Assembly (NCBI GenBank): GCA_017998195.1
Contig: JAGODN010000009.1
Span: 1-17,983 of the forward strand
DNA: 17,983 nucleotides
Source: Desulfobulbus sp.
GTDB lineage: Bacteria; Desulfobacterota; Desulfobulbia; Desulfobulbales; Desulfobulbaceae
Direction: 5' to 3'
A program made the translations under genes and the position numbers. Shown here in pieces: positions 11,256-17,983 of this stretch (within the stretch, counting starts at the first letter, position 1; the number at the start of each line of letters is the position of its first letter). Below the pieces are notes generated by a model that was not told where the DNA came from, ran no database searches, and saw only the letters and a program-made list of their open reading frames with translations.

Positions 11256-11294
11256 CGGGGTTGCCTCACTCTACTGTATGTCCCCCCGCCCCGT

Positions 11295-14200
11295 TCATAA
11301 AGGCAGAATGTGCACTTCCTCCCGCAGGGGGTAGTTGCCCTCGATGAGCAGGCCGTGGCGGCCGTCGATGGCGATGCGGGTGCCGAACTCGATCCGGGTG
11401 CCGTTGATCTCCGCGAATTCCCCCGTTTCGTAGACCCGCATGTCGCGGCAGCCGACCACGCAGGTCTTCTCCAGGCGGGTGGCCACCACCGAGGCGTGCG
11501 AGGTCTGGCCGCCGCGCGAGGTGACCAGCCCGTCGGTGAGCGAGATCTCGCGGATGTCCTCGGGCACGGTGTCCTGGCGGATGAGGATCAGGTGGGTGTC
11601 CGGCTCCTCGCGGCGCAGCTGGCGGATGTTGTCCTCGTTGAACACCGCCTTGCCGATCATGGCCGAGCCGGACACGCCGATGCCCTTGGCCAGGATCGCC
11701 TTGTGGGCCAGGTCCGAATCCTCGAACACCATCAGATGCTCCTTCTTCTTGATGGTGATCATGTCGCGGGTCTGGAGGATGTACAGCTGCTCCGGCTCCG
11801 GCCCCTCGAAGGTGAACTCGATCTCCTGGGCGTTCCACTCCTTGTCGTAGACCAACTCGCGACCGATCTCCAGCAGGCGCTTGTAGATCTTGGGAAACAG
11901 CCGCTCCAGGCTCTTGTTCTCGTCGCGGCCGTCGATCTCCGCCTGCTCCACCGAGATGGGCGAACTGGTCACCAGGCCGGAGACGATGTCCTCGCCCTGG
12001 TCGCCGGTGGCGTAGTCGCCCCACAGGGCCACCCGCCGCACCTTGCGGTAGGGGTGGGCGGTGAACAGCACGCCGCTGCCCGACCGGGTGCTCAGGTTGC
12101 CGAACACCATGGTCTGGACGATCACCGCCGTGCCCCAGTCGTCGGACACGCCCATCAGGTGGCGGTATTCCTGGGCCTTGGGGTTGTTCCAGCTGTCGAG
12201 CACCATGTCCACCGCGCCGATCAGCTGCAGCCACGGATCCTCGGGCATGCCGAAACCGCGCTTGCGCACCGCCTGCTGGTAGTTGAGGGCCAGCTGGTGC
12301 ATCTCTTCGGGCGAGAAGTCGCGCTTGTAGAGCACGTTGTGACGCTGCTTGTGCTCGTCCATGAGGGCCTGGAAATCCTCGCGCTCCATGCCGTTGCCCA
12401 TGCCCCAGCTCTGCAGGAAGCGGCGGTAGTTGTCCCAGGCGAAGTACTTGGCCTCCGGGTGAGCGGCCACGTACTCGGCCACCAGCTCCTCGTTGGCGCC
12501 GACGTTGTGGATGGTGGACATGATCCCCGGCATGGAGATGGCCGCGCCCGAGCGCACCGACAACAGCAGCGGGTTGTCGGGCGAGCCGAACACCCGGCCG
12601 GTGAGACGCTCGATCTCGGTGATCGCCGACCGCACCCGGCGCATGTACTCGTTGCGGGCCCGGTCGAAGCGGCGCACCGCCCGGTAGCAGCGGAAGATCT
12701 CGGTGGTGATGATGAAGGCCGGCGGCACCTGCATGCCCTCGCGGCTGAGCACCACCAGGTTGAAGCCCTTGTTGCCCAGGTGGATGAGGTTGTGGGTGCG
12801 CTTGTTCTCGGCGTGCAGGCTGCTGATCGCCTTTTCCGGGTTGTAGGTCATCAGGAGGTCCAGGGTCTTCTCGTCGAGCAGGTCCTTCTGCGCCTCCAGG
12901 GTGTTGATCACCTTGCCGATGAAGTTGTCCAGGTGCTGCAGGCCGAAGGTGGTGGCGATCAGGTCGCGGAAGAACATCTCGGAGAGCCGCAGGACGTTCT
13001 CGGGCATGTTTTTGTCGTCCCAGAGGGTATGGTAGCGGGCGAGCAGGTTGTCCCTGCCGATCTGCGGCACGATGATCGACAGGTTGTTCTGGTGGATGTT
13101 GGTGTAGTAGGCGTAGATGACGTCCTTGACCCCCTCGGACAGGCCGCGCATGATGTCCAGGTGCTGGGTGTAGGTGAAGCGGCGGATGCCGATGGACGAG
13201 GTGAGCAGGCTGATGTAGGTGTCCAGCCGCCGGCTGCTGATGCCGTCGATCTGCAGGGCACGGTTAAAGAGGCGCAGACACTTGAGGATGCGGATGAAGG
13301 TCACCTGGGTGATGAAACTTAAGTTGACCGTGTCGAACAGCCGCTCCAGGTAGACGTTGGCCAGACTCTCCAGGCGGAAGGTCAGGCCCAGGGCGTCGAA
13401 CTTGCGTTCCGAGTAGCGGCCGTAGACCGAGGGGATGTCCACGGCGATGTGCCGCTTGTAGTAGATTTCCTCCTTGGGCTCGAACTTCTCCTTGCTGAGG
13501 ATCACCCGGCGCAGGTTCTCGAGCTGGCCGAGCAGGGCGTCCAGGCAGTGGAAGGGGTCGTCCTCGCGCAGCACCTCGAACAGCCCGGCCAGTTCCGGGA
13601 AGCCGTTGTGCACCGCGTGCTGCAGCTGGGTGTGGATCTCCGGCAGACTGAGGTTGTACTTGAGGTGGAGCAGCTTGTACATCCGCACCAACAGGGCGAA
13701 GCGCCGCCGCTCGACCGGGTCGAGATCCTGCTGGGCGTCCAGGTAGGCCTGGCGCTCGTCGTCGTTCCAGGCGAGGATCTGGTTCATGCGGGTGAAGCGC
13801 AGGTCCCGGCGGATGCGCTGCGCCAGCCGGTGCTGATCGTCGACAAACGGCCCGTCGACGGCCACCTCGTCGAGCACCTCGTCGGGCAGGTATTCGCGCA
13901 GGTAGCCCTTGTCCAGGGTGATCCAGAAGGTGAAGATGCCCTCGATGAAGCCGACGATCAGGTTGCTCGACTCCACGTGCGCCTGCTTGCGCAGGAAGTG
14001 GATGAGCGCATCCTTGCGCTTGTGGATCTCGTCGAGTTCGGTGGACACGTCGCGCAGCTCGCCCTCGGCGCCGATCTCGTTGAAGAACACCGGCATGAGC
14101 TTGGTGAACTGCTTGGCCAGGTTGTAGATCGGGCCGATGGGGTGGTTGAGCAGTTGGGTGATGTCGCGCTGGAACAGGTCGGTGTCGCGCACGCAGGTGC

Positions 14201-15554
14201 CGGACAGGCGCAGATTGATGATCAGGGCCGAGAACAGGGTGGAGCACCACTTGGGCTCCTGCTCGATCAGGCTCAGCCAGACGCGGATGTTGGTCAGGTG
14301 GGCCGGGTTGGCGATGGGCTGCCAGTCCTCGTCCACGCCGCGCACGTTCGCGTACTGGAAGCCGAAGCGCACCGCCTCCCAGAGAAAGGCCTCGACCAGG
14401 CGCGAGTTGCCGCGCTTGAACACCTCGTTGCCGATCACCTGGATGCACTGCAGGCTGGTGTGCGGGTAGCGGCGGACGTTGGCCTTGAGCAGGTGGAAGG
14501 CGGTGTTGAAGAACAGCTCGATCTCCTCGAAACTCTGCTTGCGGATGAGCTGCACCAGCGAACGGTTGATCTCGCGCAGGGTCTCCTCGTGGATGAGCGA
14601 CAGCCCCCGGGTCTCCATGATGCGGAACAGGAAGAGCAGCTTGCGGTTCTCGACGAAGTTGGTGTGCGCCTCGCCGGCCGTGTCGGCGGCGACCATCTTC
14701 GTGGGGATCTCCTTGTACAGGCGGACGATCTCCATGTGGTTGGGCAGGGAGAACATCAGCTCCAGGGCGGCGTGGTCGTCGCCCTGCTCCGGCACCTCGT
14801 CCAGGGTCTGCAGGCACCGGCGGATATGGTCGTGGGAGATGCCCACCAAGAGGTGCTGGCCGTGCCACTCGCGGCAGTAGTCACCGCACTGCTTCTCGAA
14901 CCAGGGCAGCGGATCCTCCTCGCCGAGCCAGTACTCGTAGTTGCGCCGCAGGATGGTGCGCACCAGCCGGCCCAGCGAGCGGCAGTCGAAGGGCCGCTCC
15001 GGCGCCTTGCGGCGCAGCTCGACCACGCGCATGGCCATGCGCCGCACCGGGTGATGCCCCTGGACGATGGACATGACCACCTGCGGTGCGCTCTGCTCCA
15101 GGTTCTGCACCCGGGCGAAGAACAGCGACAGCGGCTCCTCGAAGCGGAACAGGCCGTCCGTGTCCAGCGACTGGATGAGCTTGTCCGCGTAGGCGAGCAG
15201 GGCCTCGACAATGCGCGGCGCCAGCTGTTCGTTGCGGGCCGTGTCGCGGATGGCGTCGAAGAAGATGCCGGTGAACAGGGTGAAGGCCTCGGGCCCCTGT
15301 TCGTGGTCGCGGTAGTGGTTGAGGTTCTTGAGCACAAAGGCGCGCAGGTCCGGGAGGATGAGCTTCCAGTTGCGGTACGGGTGGCTGATCTCGTAGAGCA
15401 GGGTTTCGAGCTTGGTGGACAGCCCCTGGAACCGGCTGACGATCTCCTGCAGGGGGGCGTAGGCCGGGTCGATGCTCACCGCGGCGGCGGTTTCCTGCAG
15501 GTTGGCCTTGAGCGCATCGGAGTCAAGGGGCAGCGTGGTCGGATCAATGGACAT
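11295..15554 (-). CDS. PPDK-like orphan dikinase: long novel N-terminus + ATP-grasp + phosphohistidine domain, no PEP/pyruvate domain
   Basis: Protein of 1419 residues. The last ~500 match the first two thirds of pyruvate, phosphate dikinase. The ATP-grasp begins at LGNKGFNL (Lys929), then LLSVRSGA with SMPGIMST (Arg1001), SWNNPKAQEYR, GTAVIVQTMVFGN, GDQGEDIVSG (1184-1193), QEIEF (Glu1246) and LYILQTR (Gln1261). The swivelling domain has VTSRGGQTSHASVVA with phospho-acceptor His1353. These align with PPDK Lys22, Arg92, Glu323, Gln335 and His455 at nearly the same spacing. The chain stops 66 residues after the histidine, so the ~360-residue TIM barrel that binds PEP/pyruvate is missing. Residues 1-900 are mostly alpha-helical in appearance, soluble, without signal peptide, and I recognise no family. 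ATG at 15554 has GAGG 7 nt upstream and a good promoter; a terminator follows. Likely autophosphorylates on His1353 from ATP; the acceptor is unknown. Calling it ppsA or ppdK would be misleading. Confidence 0.85.
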   Translation of the reverse strand: MSIDPTTLPLDSDALKANLQETAAAVSIDPAYAPLQEIVSRFQGLSTKLETLLYEISHPYRNWKLILPDLRAFVLKNLNHYRDHEQGPEAFTLFTGIFFDAIRDTARNEQLAPRIVEALLAYADKLIQSLDTDGLFRFEEPLSLFFARVQNLEQSAPQVVMSIVQGHHPVRRMAMRVVELRRKAPERPFDCRSLGRLVRTILRRNYEYWLGEEDPLPWFEKQCGDYCREWHGQHLLVGISHDHIRRCLQTLDEVPEQGDDHAALELMFSLPNHMEIVRLYKEIPTKMVAADTAGEAHTNFVENRKLLFLFRIMETRGLSLIHEETLREINRSLVQLIRKQSFEEIELFFNTAFHLLKANVRRYPHTSLQCIQVIGNEVFKRGNSRLVEAFLWEAVRFGFQYANVRGVDEDWQPIANPAHLTNIRVWLSLIEQEPKWCSTLFSALIINLRLSGTCVRDTDLFQRDITQLLNHPIGPIYNLAKQFTKLMPVFFNEIGAEGELRDVSTELDEIHKRKDALIHFLRKQAHVESSNLIVGFIEGIFTFWITLDKGYLREYLPDEVLDEVAVDGPFVDDQHRLAQRIRRDLRFTRMNQILAWNDDERQAYLDAQQDLDPVERRRFALLVRMYKLLHLKYNLSLPEIHTQLQHAVHNGFPELAGLFEVLREDDPFHCLDALLGQLENLRRVILSKEKFEPKEEIYYKRHIAVDIPSVYGRYSERKFDALGLTFRLESLANVYLERLFDTVNLSFITQVTFIRILKCLRLFNRALQIDGISSRRLDTYISLLTSSIGIRRFTYTQHLDIMRGLSEGVKDVIYAYYTNIHQNNLSIIVPQIGRDNLLARYHTLWDDKNMPENVLRLSEMFFRDLIATTFGLQHLDNFIGKVINTLEAQKDLLDEKTLDLLMTYNPEKAISSLHAENKRTHNLIHLGNKGFNLVVLSREGMQVPPAFIITTEIFRCYRAVRRFDRARNEYMRRVRSAITEIERLTGRVFGSPDNPLLLSVRSGAAISMPGIMSTIHNVGANEELVAEYVAAHPEAKYFAWDNYRRFLQSWGMGNGMEREDFQALMDEHKQRHNVLYKRDFSPEEMHQLALNYQQAVRKRGFGMPEDPWLQLIGAVDMVLDSWNNPKAQEYRHLMGVSDDWGTAVIVQTMVFGNLSTRSGSGVLFTAHPYRKVRRVALWGDYATGDQGEDIVSGLVTSSPISVEQAEIDGRDENKSLERLFPKIYKRLLEIGRELVYDKEWNAQEIEFTFEGPEPEQLYILQTRDMITIKKKEHLMVFEDSDLAHKAILAKGIGVSGSAMIGKAVFNEDNIRQLRREEPDTHLILIRQDTVPEDIREISLTDGLVTSRGGQTSHASVVATRLEKTCVVGCRDMRVYETGEFAEINGTRIEFGTRIAIDGRHGLLIEGNYPLREEVHILPL

Positions 15555-15627
15555 GCGAAAACCTCGACGGAGAAAGGGCGGAAAGGTCCGGGCAACGCCT
15601 GGAAATGGGAAGAGTTATTAAGTGATT

Positions 15628-15656
15628 ATTGTAGCGTTGATCGCCGGGAAAGTCAG
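15628..15656 (-). promoter_or_regulatory. probable sigma-70-type promoter of the PPDK-like gene
   Basis: Minus strand: -35 CTGACT (15656-15651, 4 of 6) and -10 TACAAT (15633-15628, 5 of 6) separated by exactly 17 bp. The predicted start is near 15621, giving a leader of about 67 nt to the ATG at 15554. The flanking stretch is AT-rich compared with its surroundings. Confidence 0.6.
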
Positions 15657-15671
15657 CAGGAGTTTTCCCGG
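15644..15671. repeat. 28-bp inverted repeat overlapping the PPDK-like gene promoter
   Basis: CCGGGAAA (15644-15651) and TTTCCCGG (15664-15671) are perfect reverse complements across 12 bp. The -35 element lies in the spacer and the proximal arm lies between -35 and -10. It could be an operator for a dimeric regulator, or the 3' hairpin of the upstream DUF554 transcript, though no T-run follows on either strand. Confidence 0.4.
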
Positions 15672-15694
15672 GCAGGGGACGCGGCGACCGCGGG

Positions 15695-16390
15695 TCAGGC
15701 CAGCCAGGATCGGACCAGGTGGGCAACCAGGGGCAGGAACACGGCCGGCAGCAGGTTGCCGACGCGGATGCGGGCGATGCCGAGCAGGTTCGCGCCGATG
15801 GCGACGATGAGCAGGCCGCCCACCGCGCTCATCTCGGCCACGGCCGCCGGGGACAGCAGCGGCCGGAGCAGGCCGGCGGCCAGGGTGATCGCACCCTGGT
15901 AGAGGAACACCGGCACGCTCGCGAAGAGCACGCCCCTGCCCAGGGTGGAGGCGAAGATGAGCGCGGCCACGCCGTCGATCATGGCCTTGGCGAACAGGGT
16001 GCGGTGGTTGCCGGCGAGCCCGCTCTCGAGCGAGCCGACCACGGCCATGGAGCCGACGCAGAACACCAGGCTGGCGCTGACAAAGCCACGGGCGAAGTCG
16101 CCGCCGCCCGCCGATCCGCCCGAGAACCGGGCCTCGAGCCAACGGCCGAGGGCTTCCAGCCGGGTCTCGATGGCGAGCCCTTCGCCGACCACCCCGCCGA
16201 CCACCAGGCTGAGGATCACCACCAGGAGGTTGTCGGCCGCGAGCGCGCTTTTCGCGCCGATGAGGAGCACGCACAGGGCCAGCCCCTGGAGCACGGTCTG
16301 GCGAAAGCGGTCGTCGATCCCCCGGGTGCAGCCGAGCCCGACCAGGCCGCCGGCGACAATGGCCAGGGCGTTGACAACAGTGCCGAGCAT
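15695..16390 (-). CDS. DUF554 integral membrane protein (YdfK/YqgA family)
   Basis: A 231-residue polytopic membrane protein with about seven hydrophobic segments. It has the DUF554 opening MLGTVVNALAIVAGGLVGL, the glycine-rich LVVGGVVGEGLAIE, the central GFVSASLVFCVGSMAVVGS, the acidic-basic AKAMIDGVAALIFAS, and a final GNLLPAVFLPLV. Length matches the family (about 225-240). Function is not established; transport has been proposed for the family. I chose ATG at 16390, with GGGGGA about 6 nt upstream and the usual ML start; a TTG at 16396 would add two residues. It is divergent from the DUF486 gene and 140 bp upstream of the PPDK-like gene, which has its own promoter. Confidence 0.88.
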   Translation of the reverse strand: MLGTVVNALAIVAGGLVGLGCTRGIDDRFRQTVLQGLALCVLLIGAKSALAADNLLVVILSLVVGGVVGEGLAIETRLEALGRWLEARFSGGSAGGGDFARGFVSASLVFCVGSMAVVGSLESGLAGNHRTLFAKAMIDGVAALIFASTLGRGVLFASVPVFLYQGAITLAAGLLRPLLSPAAVAEMSAVGGLLIVAIGANLLGIARIRVGNLLPAVFLPLVAHLVRSWLA

Positions 16391-16431
16391 GGACAATCCC
16401 CCGTGGTGGCGCGACGGCGGCCACTTCGCCC

Positions 16432-16460
16432 TTGGAAAACGGCAGAACGGCTGCTATATA
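16432..16460 (+). promoter_or_regulatory. probable promoter of the DUF486-deaminase pair
   Basis: TTGGAA (16432-16437, 4 of 6) and TATATA (16455-16460, 4 of 6) lie 17 bp apart, and TGC just before the -10 makes it an extended -10. The start would be near 16467, about 93 nt before the DUF486 ATG. TATATA is self-complementary and could also serve the divergent DUF554 gene, though no -35 is seen for that direction. A CCGGCG/CGCCGG repeat lies just downstream (about 16465-16495). Confidence 0.5.
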
Positions 16461-16559
16461 CCCTCCGGCGCGAAAAAGAAAGACTCTTCCGCCGGCCGCC
16501 CCGCCGGACGCAGGCAGCGGCCACCGACCAGCGCATGTCCTCCCCGGGACGGAACCGCC

Positions 16560-16916
16560 ATGAACCGCACCACCCTCACCATCCTGCTCCTGTGTGCCAG
16601 CAACGTCTTCATGACCTTCGCCTGGTACGGTCACCTGAAGAACATGGCGCACAAGCCGTGGATCTTCGCCGCCCTGGTCAGCTGGGCGATCGCGCTCCTG
16701 GAATACCTGCTGCAGGTGCCGGCCAACCGCATCGGCCACCAGGTGATGAACGTGGGCCAGCTGAAGATCCTCCAGGAGGTGATCACCCTGTCCGTGTTCG
16801 TGCCCTTCTCGGTCCTCTATCTCAAGGAGCGGCTCACCCTGGACTACCTGTGGGCCGGGTTCTGCCTGCTGGGCGCAGTCTTTTTCCTCTTCCGCGCCAA
16901 GCTCGCCGGCGCCTGA
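16560..16916 (+). CDS. DUF486 small multidrug/DMT-like membrane protein
   Basis: A 118-residue protein with four membrane segments (about 5-22, 35-52, 68-86 and 93-112), the usual size for DUF486. Family signatures visible are NVFMTFAWYGHLK near the start, ALLEYLLQVPANRIGH in the middle and QLKILQEVITLSVF before the third helix. DUF486 belongs to the drug/metabolite transporter clan and resembles half of an EamA carrier, so it probably acts as a dimer. Substrate is unknown. The ATG at 16560 is preceded by GGACGGAA, a modest ribosome site. The gene ends 22 bp before the deaminase start, and both probably share the promoter at 16432-16460. Confidence 0.9.
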   Translation: MNRTTLTILLLCASNVFMTFAWYGHLKNMAHKPWIFAALVSWAIALLEYLLQVPANRIGHQVMNVGQLKILQEVITLSVFVPFSVLYLKERLTLDYLWAGFCLLGAVFFLFRAKLAGA

Positions 16917-16938
16917 ACCACGATCGGAGGCACCCGTG

Positions 16939-17547
16939 ATGGACCCGACCAGCCCCCTGCCCGTTCACTTCCATCTCGATCTGCCCGACTGGGTGAGCGT
17001 CGAACTGCAGCGGTTGCCCGAGCGGCTGCCCGATGTCGAGGCGCGCATGGCCGCGGTGCTCCGTTTCGCCCGCCTGAACTGGAAGCGCGAGACCGGCGGG
17101 CCGTTCGCGGCCGGGGTGTTCGAACGGGACTCGGGCCGACTGAAGGCTGTCGGCGTCAACCGGGTGGTGCCGCTCGGCTGCTCCTCGGCCCATGCCGAGA
17201 TCATGGCCCTGTCGCTCGCCCAGCGGCGCCTGGGTGTCTACGACCTGGGCGGACAGGGAATGCCCGCACACCAACTGGTGGTCAACTGGACGCCCTGCGC
17301 CATGTGCTTCGGCGCGGTGCTCTGGTCCGGGGTGCGGTCGCTGGTCATCGCCGGCCCGGGCCCGGAGATGGAGGCGATCACCGGCTTCGACGAGGGCCCG
17401 CTGCCCGTGGACTGGCGAGGCGAGTTGGCACGACGCGGGATCGAACTCGTCGAGAACGTGCTCCGCGACCGGGCGCTCGTCGACTTCCGCGCCTTTGCCG
17501 CCAGCGGCGCCCTGGTGTACAATGGGCGCGGCGGCGGCCGGGACTGA
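16939..17547 (+). CDS. cytidine/guanine-deaminase-fold nucleoside deaminase
   Basis: Zinc-dependent hydrolytic deaminase, cytoplasmic, 202 residues. Seen: SSAHAEIMAL with zinc ligand His85 and catalytic Glu87, then NWTPCAMCFGAVLWSGV with zinc ligands Cys120 and Cys123. This is the HAE...PCxxC signature of the CDA/TadA/guanine deaminase superfamily (COG0590). It is longer than TadA (~160): about 40 extra N-terminal residues precede the core, and the tail GFDEGPLPVDWRGELARRGIEL is unlike TadA and closer to the GFDD segment of GuaD-type enzymes. It is probably a free base or nucleoside deaminase, not a tRNA editor; substrate is not readable from sequence. GGAGG lies 8 nt before this ATG; GTG at 16936 (5 nt) is nearly as good. 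It follows the DUF486 membrane gene by 22 bp, suggesting a functional pair. Confidence 0.88.
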   Translation: MDPTSPLPVHFHLDLPDWVSVELQRLPERLPDVEARMAAVLRFARLNWKRETGGPFAAGVFERDSGRLKAVGVNRVVPLGCSSAHAEIMALSLAQRRLGVYDLGGQGMPAHQLVVNWTPCAMCFGAVLWSGVRSLVIAGPGPEMEAITGFDEGPLPVDWRGELARRGIELVENVLRDRALVDFRAFAASGALVYNGRGGGRD

Positions 17548-17673
17548 ACCCGCCAAAAAGCATTCCCTCGCTCCGGCCGCTGCACCGGCTCCTGCCATGC
17601 ATCGACTCTCCATCACCGGCGCAACTCATCGTTGGCACTGGCCTCAGCGCCACGACAACCCGAACAATCCGAC

Positions 17674-17983
17674 ATGCAGATTCACCTCTCCCCCGCCCTC
17701 CTCACCAGCCTTATCCCCTTGGCCATTATTGGACTGTGCATGTGCCTTCCAGCCGGCATCGTTATCTGGATTCGCGATCGACAGACCAGGGGAAAAAAGA
17801 ACCCTCTAAATCTCGATCTGCTCAGGAGTCCGGGGCAATCGCTCAAAGAAAGGACAGAAGAGATCACCGACAAAATCATGGAACATCTTGTCCTCATGCT
17901 CTACTTCCCGATGGGGCTGTACATCGTTGCGGTGACTCAATATGTGCTGACCTCGACTCCCCCCTCGTCGCTCCTTCTGATCC
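17674..17983 (+). CDS. putative membrane protein, 3' end beyond the window
   Basis: An open frame runs from ATG 17674 to the window edge (103 codons). The first helix is about residues 8-33 (hydrophobic, with CMC in its middle), followed by the basic stretch IRDRQTRGKK, then NLDLLRSPGQSLKERTEEI, an amphipathic segment, and a second hydrophobic helix near 78-95 (LVLMLYFPMGLYIVAV). The LLRSPGQSL pattern after a first helix recalls the N-terminus of some membrane-anchored NERD (nuclease-related) proteins, but this is from memory and weak. No ribosome site is evident before the ATG, so the true start is uncertain. GC is much lower than in all other genes here (28 of 60 bases in 17761-17820 against 45 of 60 in 17341-17400), suggesting a different origin. 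Confidence 0.5.
   Translation, partial: MQIHLSPALLTSLIPLAIIGLCMCLPAGIVIWIRDRQTRGKKNPLNLDLLRSPGQSLKERTEEITDKIMEHLVLMLYFPMGLYIVAVTQYVLTSTPPSSLLLI

Noticed and set aside
8352..11300. 982-codon open frame on the plus strand opposite copA
   Set aside because: Antisense of CopA. Its repetitive look comes from the two HMA domains read backwards.
11310..13322. 670-codon open frame on the plus strand, and another at 13449-15902, opposite the PPDK-like gene
   Set aside because: Both are shadows of a gene with full catalytic motifs; neither has a plausible start or domain.
11295..15554. Naming the large gene ppsA or ppdK
   Set aside because: The PEP/pyruvate-binding barrel required for either reaction is not present.

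Overview
This is a GC-rich stretch of ordinary bacterial chromosome, tightly packed, with most genes on the minus strand. The gene content (bacterial AlaRS with full editing domain, AMP-forming acetyl-CoA synthetase, Shine-Dalgarno starts, P1B copper ATPase) indicates a Gram-negative, proteobacterium-like organism. A high-GC member of the Desulfobacterota or a related lineage would fit the PPDK-like protein and the SqrR-type regulator, but the sequence alone does not fix the taxon. I see no tRNA, rRNA, CRISPR array, insertion sequence or phage gene.

Layout, left to right. (1) 1-5978, minus strand: acs (acetyl-CoA synthetase), then alaS (alanyl-tRNA synthetase), then a beta-ketoacyl synthase cut by the left edge. 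The synthase starts 13 nt after the alaS stop and is probably co-transcribed with it. alaS appears to have its own extended -10 promoter and a strong hairpin at the 5' end of its transcript. (2) 5979-6364: a 386-bp divergent intergenic region with inverted and direct repeats and a promoter/operator-like element at its right end. (3) 6365-7042, plus strand: an ArsR-family repressor with the cysteine pair of the SqrR/BigR/YgaV persulfide sensors, followed by a DUF2892 membrane protein. This is probably a small sulfide/sulfane-sulfur response unit. (4) 7052-11189, minus strand: a CopA-type Cu+ ATPase followed by an MFS transporter. (5) 11295-15554, minus strand: a 1419-residue PPDK-like protein. 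It has the ATP-grasp and phosphohistidine domains of pyruvate, phosphate dikinase but no PEP/pyruvate TIM barrel, and carries about 900 residues of unrecognised N-terminal sequence. (6) 15695-16390, minus strand: a DUF554 membrane protein, divergent from (7) a plus-strand pair, a DUF486 membrane protein and a cytidine/guanine-deaminase-fold enzyme (16560-17547). (8) From about 17650 the base composition drops and a different kind of membrane protein gene begins, cut by the right edge.

The most interesting item is the PPDK-like protein. It keeps the residues for ATP binding and the phosphorylatable histidine, but the domain that would accept or donate the phosphate is missing. It is therefore either a dikinase with an unknown substrate or half of a split enzyme. 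Second are the SqrR-like/DUF2892 sulfur module with its dyad-rich promoter, a Rho-independent terminator pressed against the copA ribosome-binding site, and a third, cysteine-less HMA-like domain in CopA.
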